Shown piece after piece: positions 22,203 through 32,122 of a DNA stretch of 64,000 nt (positions within the stretch are counted from its first letter, which is position 1; each line of letters opens with the position of its first letter). Origin of the DNA: Linderina pennispora (lineage: Eukaryota; Kickxellomycota; Kickxellomycetes; Kickxellales; Kickxellaceae); assembly GCF_002104995.1 (NCBI RefSeq), contig NW_024468252.1, positions 496,001-560,000 on the forward strand, read 5' to 3'. The translations under genes were made by a program, and so were the position numbers. The notes under the pieces were generated by a model that was not told the DNA's origin, made no database searches, and saw nothing but the letters and a program-made list of their open reading frames with translations.

Positions 22203-22465
22203 TATTACGGATAAAGAACACATTTTTCAAAGATGCACGTTTCCTGACTTGGCTTCTTCCATCTTTGGAAGCTGTGTATAGTTAGTGTCGGTTTGCCTTA
22301 AGAGAAACAAGTGACTACAAACATACTAAAGTCGAATGACACAATAATATGATAACAAGAAATGGGAGCCCTGTGGGATCCATTGAGCCCAAAGATATAA
22401 GTGTTTAGCCATGTTCACGGTTGCATCGGAGTGCACTCACACATTAGGGACAGCAATTTTTATGA

Positions 22466-22789
22466 TTATCTCATAGCATATGTTATCTTCCGTGTACAGC
22501 AAAACCCCTGGCAGGGCAATGAATTTAAGTCCATTTCCCCAGGGTTTCCTGCATGCGTGATTATCGAGTGCCTGTTCGTCGCCTTCGCGGTAGATATTGA
22601 GCTGAGAAAACTTGAAAAGTCCATATACCTGATATATGTTTTATTTGCGGCCTTCGCACTACTACCATGGAGAATTTTATGTCCCTGTATCTCCCTGATA
22701 GCTGATTGAAGTGAAAAATATTTCTTACACTGGTCGCTCTGTTCATTCGAGAAGAAGACTGCAATCTTGCTATGAAAGAAGAGTAGCAT
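22466..22789 (-). pseudogene. Decayed thioredoxin-like gene copy
   Basis: Degenerate relative of the intact thioredoxin-like gene at 23227-23565. DNA similarity is plain, for example GAATTTTATGTCC and TGATAGCTGA on the plus strand in both, about 730 bp apart. The reading starts MLLFFHSKIAVFFSNEQSDQC, matching GKLAIFFTDNKSVKC of the intact copy. After KKYF it shifts +1 in a run of five T (frame of 22561-22764) to HFNQLSGRYRDIKF. The N-terminus is missing relative to the intact copy and the C-terminus diverges. An opposing open frame at 22401-22709 is considered a shadow. Confidence 0.55.
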
Positions 22790-23226
22790 CTCTTACTCCC
22801 AGAGGCCAGCTACACTGTGAAAAGGCATATTAAAAAGTCTATTTCTTTTTGCTATATGCGACAGCAAAGTGAGGTGGGTATCCTGAAGGAGAGAAATAAC
22901 GACAAAGTGAAGCCTGAGAGACTGTGCTTGATAAACAAGAATCACAAATAGTAGCAGCACGGTGATAGCATCAGGAAAGTACAGGTATATCAAATCGCTA
23001 TGCCTATTATTGCACCACACGCTGCGATCCTGGAAACCAGCTATACAGAATACTCAACGACCGTTCTCACCAAAAGCATGCTAGAGTCTGAATAGCCAAA
23101 TTTGCAGCATAGTGTATCTTGGGTCGATAGGTTGCGTTTTGGTATTAACAATAGACATCAATGAATGTCATTACCATATATTATTGTCTAATTGTAAAGG
23201 TAAACTAATCTGAGCTCTAAAGCTAA
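22790..23226. other. AT-rich intergenic stretch
   Basis: About 440 bp of AT-rich DNA between the decayed and intact thioredoxin-like copies. Nothing else is recognisable. Confidence 0.45.
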
Positions 23227-23565
23227 CTAAATCTCGATAGCTTTTTCATGAAGAGCCGTGATCTCATGCTCCAAATTATCCTTGGCTGTCTCTTCGTAGT
23301 GGTTACATTCTTCTCCATCGCAGATTATCTTGAGCTTGGGTAGAGAGAAAATGCGGTTCTCGAAAAATATGTAATTGGTACTTTCAACCAACTGGCTAAC
23401 GTAGAGGAATTTTATGTCCTTGTATATATGTGATAGCTGAATAAATAGCTTTCCATATTCCCTGCACTTGACGCTCTTGTTGTCGGTAAAGAAGATTGCG
23501 AGCTTGCCATTATCATCAAGCAGTTCCTCGTACTCATCGATGTCTTCGACTACGTGGATGGGCAT
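23227..23565 (-). CDS. Small thioredoxin-fold protein without CXXC
   Basis: 112 residues with the thioredoxin pattern: beta strand GKLAIFFTDN, helix, then IYKDIKFLYVSQLVES, and a later strand with KLKIICDGEE. In place of the WCGPC redox centre it reads DNKSVKCREYG, so only the second cysteine is kept and disulfide-reductase activity is not expected. A cis-Pro-like position (IFSLPKLKI) is retained. No signal peptide, so it is probably cytosolic. The base composition is AT-rich compared with the housekeeping genes, as in the rest of this island. Function unknown; a redox-dead binding role is an inference. Confidence 0.65.
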   Translation of the reverse strand: MPIHVVEDIDEYEELLDDNGKLAIFFTDNKSVKCREYGKLFIQLSHIYKDIKFLYVSQLVESTNYIFFENRIFSLPKLKIICDGEECNHYEETAKDNLEHEITALHEKAIEI

Positions 23566-24247
23566 TGTATTGGATGTGGCCCAAGTATACTAGTTGGGTG
23601 GAAAATAAGCAAAAACGTAAATGAAAGATGAAATGCTGTAAACGTTAGAGCTACAGCAATATTTATATTAACTTTAGACGACGTGGATGTCGGTGACAAC
23701 ATCAGGTGGATACGGAATCACAACATAGCGAGACACATCAGCGGTATGTGATATCCATCAGATGACTAAGCGGAGATAAATATGTAGACTAGGAATATTC
23801 ATACTTGCAGACATGGCAGGCAATTGTCGCTGATACCTCGGAGAAAAGATATTGATGGCAATCATATCGTCTATTTTAGTAGTTGCCTAGACCATATAGA
23901 CTAACGTGAGTTAACCTGGGAATGTGAATAGGGCAAAACGAGCTGAAAATGGTCTACGATACAAGGTTTCAAACGGTATACAACAAATCATAATCAAAGG
24001 TACATACGCATCCAGCGCACAAACTGCCCTGTGATGCGCTAGCAGATGGCACAGCCTTCCACTTTGCATTCTCAAATACAGACAATGGAGGCGATTGTTA
24101 TTATACTGGACGCCACCTTCAATTGTGACCTTTAGCTCTCCCGGCTGCGACTTCCCCAATCTAGCTTTAGCCCAAGGTCATCAAAAACACGCTGACTCTT
24201 CTTCTCGCTCCGCATTTCCTAGTTTGAACTACACTATCCTTCCACTT
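23566..24247. other. Intergenic, upstream of OPT gene
   Basis: About 680 bp AT-rich region between divergently oriented genes. No gene, RNA or repeat is supported. An in-frame ATG at 24095 could extend the transporter by 51 residues but the extension is not transporter-like. Confidence 0.45.
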
Positions 24248-26422
24248 ATGAGTACACAGGGGTCCGACGATGAGAGTAAAGTTGAGCACGAGGCACCAGA
24301 GGCATCAAGCAAAGGCACTAGGGAGGACGAAGATTCGCCATACGAAATCGTGCGTATATCCGTACCAAACAAGGACGATCCGAGAACACCCTCATTGACA
24401 TTTCGGATGTGGCTACTTGGCACTATATTCTGCTGTGCCATGTCATTTGTCAACCAGTTTTACTGGTTCCGCGATAACCAGCTGACGCTGACAGCACCCG
24501 TGGTTCAGATTTTATCGTTTCCATTGGGCTACATACTGGCAAGGATTCTGCCCACACGCCAGTTTCAGACATTTGGGTTTGAGTGGACATTGAACCCCGG
24601 CCCATTCAACATCAAGGAGCATACGCTGCTGACGATACTGGCTTCCGCCTGCGCAGAAACATCTTATTCAATGGATGTCGTTGTCATCAAGAAGGTGATG
24701 TTCAAGAGCGATCTTGGGTTTGGGAGAAGCTATCTGCTCCTAATCACCTCGCAGCTGCTCGGATATAGCTTTGCCGGGTTTGCACGCAAGCTGCTCGTCT
24801 ACCCTGCTGCCATGCTGTGGCCACAGGTTCTAGTTACAGCGACATTATTTCGCACACTCCACGAGCATACAAAATGGGGCCGGTGGTCTCGCACGCGTAT
24901 ATTTTGGCTTGCCTTTTTTGCGAGCCTGAGTTGGTATTTCGTTCCAGGATACCTGTTCACAATTCTATCGGCGCTTCCGGTTCTGTGCATTGCAGGCAAA
25001 AGCAACGTAATTTTGCAGCAGCTCGGCGATACCAGCAATGGCCTGGGAATCTTGAACTTGACCCTGGACTGGAGTACTGTCGCGAGTTATATTGGATCGC
25101 CGATCGGTTTCCCTTGGGTCATGTCATGTAACGTGTTTGCCGGGTTCGTACTGTTCGCTTGGGTTCTAGCCCCAATCGGGTATTACACCAACACGTGGGG
25201 TTCAGGCGTGTTCCCTATATACTCTTCAGCCCTATTCCTCTCCAACGGCACAAAGTACAATATCAGCCAGATCATGACACCGCAGCTGATGCTCGACACG
25301 GGAAAGTATGCGCAATACGGGTCCCTCCGCATGGGCTTCATGTACGTCGCCCAGTATGGAATTGGGTTTGCCGCTATCACTGCGCTGTTTTCGTACATCC
25401 TGCTGAATTATGGCAAGGAAATCGTCCAGCGTGTGCGACTGTCGCGGTCAATGGACGACGATATACATATGAAGCTGATGCGCCGCTATCCCGAGGTGCC
25501 GCTGTGGTATTTTGCGACAATTTTCGTGTCGATGACAGCACTAGCAGTTGTTGTTTGCGAGGTATTCGGCCTGCTACCGTGGACATGGGTTCTTCTTGCT
25601 GTCTGTCTGCCGCTCACGTTCACGCTGCCATCAGGCATTGTGCAGGCAATATCAAACAGACATGTGAGAATCAACCTGATCTCGGAATTAATGATCGGCT
25701 ATGGCCGCCCTGGCGACCCTATCGGCAATGCGACGTTCAAAATCTACAGCTATGTGGCGATGTCCCAGGCCCTGAGCCTGATCAGCGACCAGAAACTGGG
25801 CCACTACATGAAAGTGCCTCCCCGCCACATGTTCTGGGCGCAGATTGTCGGCACCATTATTGCAAGCACGGTGCAACTAGCGACTGCGTATTGGGTAATG
25901 CACACGGTCGAGGACTTGTGCACACAGGAGGGGTATCCGTGGACATGTCGCAACGCCAATGCGTTCTTTTCGGCTACTATAATTTGGGGCTTGGTCGGTC
26001 CAGGACGCATGTTTGGAAATGGCAGTTCATACAGCCCCATGCTGTATCTGTTTATTGTTGGGATCTTTCTTCCAGTGCCGATATGGTATCTACACAGGAA
26101 GTATCCAGGAAGTCTGTGGTCAAAAATCCATATTCCAGTCATACTGTCTATCATTGGCAGCATGCCACCATTGCCAACAGGCACAGTGGTCAATTGGTAC
26201 ATTGCCGCATTCTTCCTGGTGTTTCTATGGCGACGGCGACATATTGCCAGCTGGCAGAAATATGCGTTTGCAACATCGGCTGGTCTGGATGCAGGAGTGG
26301 CAATTTCGGGAATCCTTATATATGTGATTTCACAGAATGTTAGTGCGCCTCGGTGGTATGGCACGACCAAAAACCTGTGCCCTCTAGCCCGAACTGGCGG
26401 ATATCTCACCCCTCGCACATAA
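24248..26422 (+). CDS. OPT-family oligopeptide transporter
   Basis: Proton-coupled oligopeptide (or metal-chelate) importer of the OPT superfamily, with about 14-16 membrane segments over 724 residues. The acidic N-tail (STQGSDDESKVEHEA) leads to the conserved DDPRTPSLTFRMWLLG entry. Family signatures NPGPFNIKEH, SYSMDVV, FPWVMSCNVFAGF and the KVPPRHMFWAQIVGT motif (KIPPR type) are present. The later VEDLCTQEGYPWTCRNANAFF and GLVGPGRMFG are typical of OPTs. The protein ends soon after ISQNVSAPRWYGTT, as usual. The frame is intact. OPT members may take up di- to pentapeptides, glutathione or siderophore-like chelates; the substrate cannot be told here. Confidence 0.93.
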   Translation: MSTQGSDDESKVEHEAPEASSKGTREDEDSPYEIVRISVPNKDDPRTPSLTFRMWLLGTIFCCAMSFVNQFYWFRDNQLTLTAPVVQILSFPLGYILARILPTRQFQTFGFEWTLNPGPFNIKEHTLLTILASACAETSYSMDVVVIKKVMFKSDLGFGRSYLLLITSQLLGYSFAGFARKLLVYPAAMLWPQVLVTATLFRTLHEHTKWGRWSRTRIFWLAFFASLSWYFVPGYLFTILSALPVLCIAGKSNVILQQLGDTSNGLGILNLTLDWSTVASYIGSPIGFPWVMSCNVFAGFVLFAWVLAPIGYYTNTWGSGVFPIYSSALFLSNGTKYNISQIMTPQLMLDTGKYAQYGSLRMGFMYVAQYGIGFAAITALFSYILLNYGKEIVQRVRLSRSMDDDIHMKLMRRYPEVPLWYFATIFVSMTALAVVVCEVFGLLPWTWVLLAVCLPLTFTLPSGIVQAISNRHVRINLISELMIGYGRPGDPIGNATFKIYSYVAMSQALSLISDQKLGHYMKVPPRHMFWAQIVGTIIASTVQLATAYWVMHTVEDLCTQEGYPWTCRNANAFFSATIIWGLVGPGRMFGNGSSYSPMLYLFIVGIFLPVPIWYLHRKYPGSLWSKIHIPVILSIIGSMPPLPTGTVVNWYIAAFFLVFLWRRRHIASWQKYAFATSAGLDAGVAISGILIYVISQNVSAPRWYGTTKNLCPLARTGGYLTPRT

Positions 26423-26463
26423 CACCATATAGCCTACACTAGTATCTTATTGACGCATTTTAA

Positions 26464-26977
26464 CTAAATACCGTCATCAGAAGCGGATCCATAGTCACTA
26501 TTTGCAAAGTACTCGATTGTATCCAAAAGTTCGACTATCTCGTCCTTGTATGCGAAGATTCGTGGTTTGCTGAATGTGTAGAGTGACAGAATTGGGGAAT
26601 GAAAATACATGATAACCCTGTTGGCATCCATCGGGAGCCCACACCCAACCTTCTCCTTGGCCATTAGCGTCTTCAGACACTCTTCCGCTTGGTTGCTGGC
26701 TTGCTCCATTTCCTGGCCGCTTTCCATCGATTTCTTCGGTACACCAGGTTGCCAAGGTGGGCTTCCTGTCCCTGGTGACTACAGCAATGACAGGGGTGTT
26801 TCTCTTAGTTGGCGTGTGAGGCCGCAATTCATATTCGACTCTGATACTGTTGGTTAGCTGTGCGCACCTGGCGAGCCTCTCGACGAATAGAACTATTAAA
26901 GCTCCGCCACGCTGTTCAGCTGTATTGGCGATATCCCTTTTGAGCCGGTCGATATGTTTGGAGACCAGGTATGGCAT
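26464..26977 (-). CDS. Small unknown family, copy 1, one frame break
   Basis: Member of a local three-copy family (see 27434-27919 and 31405-31899). Shared pattern: N-[ST]-PVI-x-x-VTR-[DN] strand, A-x-WC, a variable helix, an L-x-x-L helix, then CG-x-x-MDA-[ND]-x-[AV]. In this copy NTPVIAVVTRDRKPTLATWC is followed by a +1 shift at about 26731-26733 (TTT on plus) into ESGQEMEQASNQAEECLKTL, and CGLPMDANRVIMYF follows. The start at 26977 is an ATG. About 171 residues when joined. No recognised domain, signal peptide or membrane segment. It ends 42 bp from the stop of the OPT gene, in convergent orientation. Confidence 0.55.
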
Positions 26978-27433
26978 GTTTATTCAGATACGAAGAAGGA
27001 AGGGACGCAACAAGCTAATGATTACTGCGTATGTTGCACTATAAAAGCACGTTGTCTGAGGGCACTGGTGTGTGCCCTTCAGTTAAACAATGCTTAGAGC
27101 AAGTTCATTTACGGGACTCGACAAGCCTGACTAGGGAGGGCTTTAACAAGCCTTCAACCTCGCATTCGGTGTGAAAAATAATAAAAGAATAGTCTGTAGG
27201 TATTTGGTGTGCCATTTTCCGATGAGTCAAGACTTTGTAACCCAGCATACATAGCTACAAGTGTCCACAATACCTAGGTACAGCCTGAAAATAAATGCTG
27301 TTTATGTGACGATTATTATTCTGTTGGTTGAGAGACATGGGAAGGTGCTGCTGTTTTAACAGGCTCTTTAGGTGACTATACATGGCAGTTTTGTTAATGT
27401 TCATAAAAAGGCAAGTGTTGATATCACAGGCAC
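26978..27433. other. Intergenic between small-family copies 1 and 2
   Basis: About 455 bp, AT-rich, with no supported feature. Confidence 0.45.
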
Positions 27434-27919
27434 CTATTCTGCATCCGGTCGCACATTGTTGTGTCTAGTGAATCCGTAGAGCAATTCCACAACCTCAAGG
27501 GCTTGGGTATGATATTGATATGTCTTTAGCTCCACTGCTTCAGCGTACGGCTGAAGGTAAAACAGCGAGTAAAACACGGCCTTGTCGGCATCCATCAAAA
27601 ACCCGCAATCAATATTGTATTTGATGAGCAGCTGCTTCAAGTGGGCTTCAGCCTTAGCCCTATCCTCACCATCCACCAGACACCAGACTGCCATTACCAA
27701 GTCATCGTTGCGCGTCACTAGAATGATGACCGGGCTATTATGGCGAGCAGTGGACAATGACTGCACGCTGTACTTGAATTCTTTGCTTTTCATGAGTTGG
27801 GAGTGCTTGGCAAATGATTTAGCAAGTTTTATAATTGAGCTGCGGGTACGCTTCCTAGCTACAAAGGCTATCCTAAAGGCCAGATCATTTTTCTGCATTG
27901 GACTTAGATGCAGCATCAT
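27434..27919 (-). CDS. Small unknown family, copy 2 (intact)
   Basis: The only uninterrupted copy of the local family, 161 residues from the ATG at 27919; the frame is open a little further upstream but without an ATG. The basic N-terminal helix (FVARKRTRSSIIKLAKSF) precedes SPVIILVTRNDDLVMAVWC. An L-x-x-L helix and CGFLMDADKAVFYSLFYLQP follow, and the C-terminal helix carries ALEVVELLYGF. The alternating strand/helix pattern suggests a compact alpha/beta domain. No known family recognised, no signal peptide. It lies about 300 bp from the 3' end of the Fanzor gene, in the same orientation. Confidence 0.6.
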   Translation of the reverse strand: MMLHLSPMQKNDLAFRIAFVARKRTRSSIIKLAKSFAKHSQLMKSKEFKYSVQSLSTARHNSPVIILVTRNDDLVMAVWCLVDGEDRAKAEAHLKQLLIKYNIDCGFLMDADKAVFYSLFYLQPYAEAVELKTYQYHTQALEVVELLYGFTRHNNVRPDAE

Positions 27920-28214
27920 AAGGTACCAGATATGGCGATGGATATTGAAGGAAGGAGGCAATGGGGGGGGGTGAGTATGTGGCTTTACTTTACTTAGTTC
28001 TGGAGAGTATATGGTGGCAGATAAAAGTGAATGGTGGTGAATGGAGAGAAGAGGGCTATTTACTAGAAATATCTGCTCGCGATGCGAGCTCGGCTGCTAG
28101 TCAGCATGGGTTGACACGTCGATAAGGGCATCACGGCGGACCGGTCATTTGAACGTGTCGGATGGTTGTTGGTGCAATGTCGATCATGGACATTTCCCCA
28201 CCTTGGTGGTCTAC
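27920..28214. other. Region 3' of the Fanzor gene
   Basis: About 295 bp between the Fanzor stop codon and small-family copy 2. It includes the hairpin at 28075-28089, a G9 run at 27963-27971 and the near-palindrome CCACCTTGGTGG at 28199-28210. In the Fanzor/TnpB class the guide RNA is commonly made from the region around and beyond the 3' end of the gene, so this is where one would look for it. Confidence 0.4.
28075..28089 (-). ncRNA. Candidate hairpin of a Fanzor guide RNA
   Basis: A perfect 6-bp inverted repeat with a 3-base loop (GCTCGC-GAT-GCGAGC on plus), 125 bp beyond the Fanzor stop in the transcribed direction and GC-rich against AT-rich surroundings. Assignment to a guide RNA is only an inference from the position known for this protein class. 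Confidence 0.25.
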
Positions 28215-30733
28215 TCAGCGTAGGCGCTTCAGCGCTGGCTCGCTGCTGCTAGCAGCAGAATCGCCTGCTGCTGCACGCCTCTTGCGCGGGTTCTTTGTTG
28301 CAGGGGTGGTGCCAGAAGTATCGGCAGCAATGGCCGTAAAGCGACGGAACCGTTCAGGAATACTGCCTGAATCACAGAGTGACTGGAAAACGAGTCTGAA
28401 GTTTAGAACTGCTGCGAGATCGCGGTTCAAGAGCCGAGACGAATAGGCTCGCCTGTATTGTGCCATGGCCTGCTTACATGACTCGCTTGTACAGCGGAGA
28501 AGGCCATGGCACTTCACAGTTGGGTTCTTCGATCTCTGGTAGGGCCGCGGATTGGGAACATGCCGGAATGTCTGCAGTGACTTATCGCAGCAGAACGGGC
28601 ACACCGACGATGTCTGGAATTCGTCGATCAGATAGACTTCAAAGCCATGGTGCTTGAACTTGTCGCGCCATCCCTTGCCACGAATCGGCGCATGGTGCCG
28701 GGCCATCGGCGCACTCCAATGGCCCATGATCAGCACTGGATCTGGACCGAACTTGCTCCGGAGTTTCGCGGCAAGCCTGTGGTCTGCACGGGCCTGGTTC
28801 ATGAATGAATCAAGACATAGCTTGCGGTGAAGCGGGTACACCTTGGGACTGGTCCCGACACCTGGATGGGCCTTCCAGCGCCTCTGATGCTGCTTGTTTG
28901 ACTTAGTGGGCTGCTGCTCTGGTAACCTTCGCGCTGTCATCGTGTTGGCATAAAACGGTGCTAGGATACACCGCACAGATGCACGGGCAGCAACGTAGGC
29001 ACGGAATTTTGCTGGGCTAAGGGTCCGGCAGCAGTGCTTGGAAAGCTCAGCCTCTGCTCTGCGGACAGCATCTTCTGGGACTTGATCCTTTGTAGCCCGA
29101 CGAATCCTGTCATAGTGGCGCAGCTTGAGCTCCTTATTGCGCTGCTGCCGTGTGTAGCGGTAGAGCATTCTCTCACCCTCTTTCCCATTGCTGCTATTTT
29201 CGTGCATCATGTATAGCAAATCGCCCCGACCTGGATCGATGAATACACAGCGGCCTTTCAGATTCTGTAGCTCTGGCTGTGGGATCTGGTGGATATAGCG
29301 ACAGTCAGCTATAGTACTGCCTCCCACAGCACCACCTCCTGCAACATCGCCTGTAGCATCGCCTCCTGCACCATCAGCATCTACTGCAGCACCAGCCTTA
29401 GGTACCTTGTCTTGTAACAAAATGCATATCGTTACACCATCTGTTGTCGCCATCCCGTGGAATTTTCTATCACCATGCGCCTTAAATGGCTTTGATGTTA
29501 GATCTGCGACCCGGCCCCATACATCCCACACAGATTGTATGATCCCTTGGACCGGGTCGTGTGCACAGACTGGGGGTGCTGGTGCATATGCATTGTTAAG
29601 TGCTGCAACAGTGTCTGCTGCTGCCGCCGATGCAGCAGCAAGCGAATCAGCCGCTACTGCTGCAGTTGCTGCAGTGGCCTCTGCTTCATCTGATGGCATC
29701 TTCGCTGCTTCGCGTGCAGCCTTCTTGGCCAATTTTTCGCCCTTTTCTGCTGCTTTCCTTGCCTCTGTTGCTGCCCTCTTTGCTGCGTTGATCTCTGTAA
29801 CCTGCTCGCGTGTTTTTCGAAACAAACATCTGCTTGATTATTTGCTTGTCTAAGCGCACATGGCCTGGGATCCATGATGTCCGCAGAGGCAAGCATTGAG
29901 GGGGAGACTTGCCAAGCTGCTCACTCTCGATAAGCTGGCATAGGCGAATGTATGCACGCAGATGCTTAAGTGGATTTACCTTGGCATCATAGTATCGGCT
30001 GTCTTTGGCGAATCTGTACTTGGCACCATAGGCATTAAGGACTGGTGCCAGCTTGTTGTAGATTGCAAGCATCGGTGGGGTGAGCACACTGAGGTCAGGG
30101 TGCCTAGAGGCAACTGCCTGGCGGAGCTTCTGTGCAGGTGTATAAATACACACTTGGCATGCATTATTGAACTCAGCCTTGGACACATTGCCCATTGTAC
30201 TGTGCAGTGGTGTTTTTGCGGCTGCGAATATCAATCAATTTGGCCAGAATCCGCTGTAGGCAAGTGCCATAGTGCAACACAATGTTGTTCTTGTATGCTG
30301 TTAGCAGCTCGGTATCCACGTATGTTGCTACCTGATTCATTTCGCGTACGCCATGTAGCTCGATATCGCCATTATGCAATAGATAATCATAAATATGATA
30401 TCTAACTACATCACCGAAATCTGCGCTCGACAGTTCTGGCCGGTCCTTCCGGTTGACGAAATCCTCGGCAGATATGACAGTCTTCGCCTTCAGGTTGCGA
30501 TAAATAAATAAATAAATGGAACGAAAAAACCCCTTTTTCACAAATATTGCAGGGTCAAAGGCATCATCGTCAGCTAGTTGATGGAGTAATATCCATCGTG
30601 CAAGCATGTATGTATGCTCTTTGATGATATTGACACTATGTACAAATTGCTCTAGGCGGGGCAACATAGAATCACGGAAGCCAATACCACCAAGTGATGT
30701 CTTTATGACAGTAGTGCTGCGGGTAATATCCAT
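28215..30733 (-). CDS. Fanzor (TnpB-like RNA-guided nuclease), two frame breaks
   Basis: Eukaryotic relative of TnpB and Cas12. The helical N-terminal part starts at the ATG at 30733 and shows Fanzor-like segments (RLEQFVHSVNIIKEHTYMLA; TELLTAYKNNIVLHYGTCLQ). The last reading frame (29825 down to 28215) has the full split nuclease. RuvC-I is CVFIDPGRG (Asp about residue 197 of that frame), RuvC-II is YLIDEFQTSSVCPFC (Glu about 402), and the zinc ribbon pairs CPFC with LLRCTSESC. RuvC-III is LLNRDLAAVLN (Asp about 469). The tail is basic (NPRKRR and LKRLR), a likely bipartite nuclear signal. Two Ala/Gly-rich inserts lie near its residues 45-78 and 145-170. Frame moves +1 at about 30213-30217 and 29813-29817, each at a T5 run (A5 in the gene). 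Joined length is about 840 residues. It sits between small-family copies 2 and 3. Confidence 0.85.
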
Positions 30734-31404
30734 TTGAGAAGTTCAATAGGCAAGTAAGAAGAGAAATGATGCTGTTCAGTTTTGCTGTTCAGTTTTGCTG
30801 TATTGCGTGTGCATAGCATTAAGAACTTTTTATTAAAGATTTTCTGGCTTGCATGGTTCTTGGGGCCCTTAGCACTGATATAGTCTCTTGAATCAGTCTA
30901 TACATACTGGGTCCGTTGTGACCCAAATACTACCGCTTACGCATGTTCATAAGACAAATTAATTTATAAAATAAACCCACAAATATTGCATAACCACCAG
31001 AAGAGCTATATGGCCTTATTCAATAGGTGCTCATGAATGAATATCCTAAGGGTGTTGCGCAGCCGGTGATGACCACCATGATGACGCCATAGAAGTTATC
31101 AGGTCGACCGATACTGAGAGCTGCTCTTGCGCTGAACCAATGGAGATATCCAGTAGAGACCTGTGACCACTACAATAATAACTTGTCACCCTGGTTTCAC
31201 CGATGAGGTCAGATGCCGCACAAGATCAAAAGGAGTTTACAGAGCAAGTCACTCAAACCCGTGTTGAAGCTTAAGAGTTTTTTTAACCAATTAAATAATT
31301 TCTAGCGGACGGTCGGACACTTTTTGGACTATAAAATCTTATATATAGGTAAAGATAAAGATAAAAAGATAAAGATGATAAGCATGGTGTCGCTTTGAAG
31401 CTCA
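30734..31404. other. Upstream flank of the Fanzor gene
   Basis: About 670 bp of AT-rich DNA with a 13-bp tandem repeat at 30771-30796. I looked for a terminal inverted repeat matching the 3' flank (27920-28214) and did not find one by eye. Confidence 0.45.
30771..30796. repeat. 13-bp tandem duplication
   Basis: GCTGTTCAGTTTT occurs twice head-to-tail and begins a third time (GCTGT), about 40 bp upstream of the Fanzor start codon. It may affect the promoter or simply be slippage. Confidence 0.8.
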
Positions 31405-31899
31405 TTAATTTGAACCAAGAGATTGCTGCGGATAATCAGCTTCGAACGTGTGCAGACTCTGGATGGCTTCGCCCACTTCGATATAGTCACCGCACATGTC
31501 GAGTGCCATGCCTTTGCTGATATATGTGGCATGACCAATCTGCTCCTGCTGGTACAAAGCTGCTTCGCTAGGGTCCATGATTATGCCGCATGGGCAATCT
31601 CGGCTGACCATCATCTCACTCAAAGACACTTGCGTGGCGACGAACCCACCGCAGCCGTCGAGGCACCAGACTACCAGGTTCTAAATGCCACTATAGATAC
31701 GAACAACAGCATACTCGTGGGCCGCGGGGGTTGGGAGGTCGAATGGCGTCAATAAGCTGTATCCTCTCATGGGGGTGAACCTGGCCTGATCAAGCAAGTG
31801 GCGAATAACCTTCCAGAGAGGGAAGCTGTCCCTTTCTCTAATCACCTCTCTGGCTTGCTGTTCAAACTTCCGCAGTGCGGCGATGCCAGGAAAGACCAT
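31405..31899 (-). pseudogene. Small unknown family, copy 3, in-frame stop
   Basis: Third copy of the local family. From the ATG at 31899 the frame reads a helical N-terminus (FEQQAREVIRERDSFPLWKV), then EYAVVRIYSGI and a TAG stop at about 31681. It continues in the same frame as NLVVWCLDGCGGFVATQV, CGIIMDPSEAALYQQ and a C-terminal helix ending near 31408. VVWC and CGIIMDPSEAALY line up with MAVWC and CGFLMDADKAVFY of copy 2. Unlike its relatives it is broken by a stop rather than a shift. A readthrough product is possible but unsupported. Confidence 0.5.
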
Positions 31900-32122
31900 G
31901 GTAGAGATGCCGAAAGTAGACTTCGATTGTGCGGAAAAGCGGAGAGACAGAGTTGGAGTGGCCAAAATAAAACATGCAAGCTAGGATGTTTGGGTGTGTC
32001 TAATATCATCTAGCTCCAGCGAGGCTGGACAGCCATCATACTTGGTCCATATACACCACCGAACCCATGGGCTAACAGTCTGCGACTCGCAAATAACCAA
32101 ATTCGATTTAAACATGAAAAAT

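Noticed and set aside
22401-22709. A 102-codon plus-strand frame with hydrophobic segments.
   Set aside because: It lies antisense to the decayed thioredoxin-like copy, whose DNA similarity to the intact gene supports the minus strand.
30205-30220. Programmed -1 frameshifting at the A5-C string of the Fanzor gene.
   Set aside because: The heptamer A AAA AAC is not in the required phase and the shift needed is +1, not -1.
27920-31404. Terminal inverted repeats bounding the Fanzor gene.
   Set aside because: Comparison of both flanks by eye gave no convincing matching ends; a computed inverted-repeat search would be needed.
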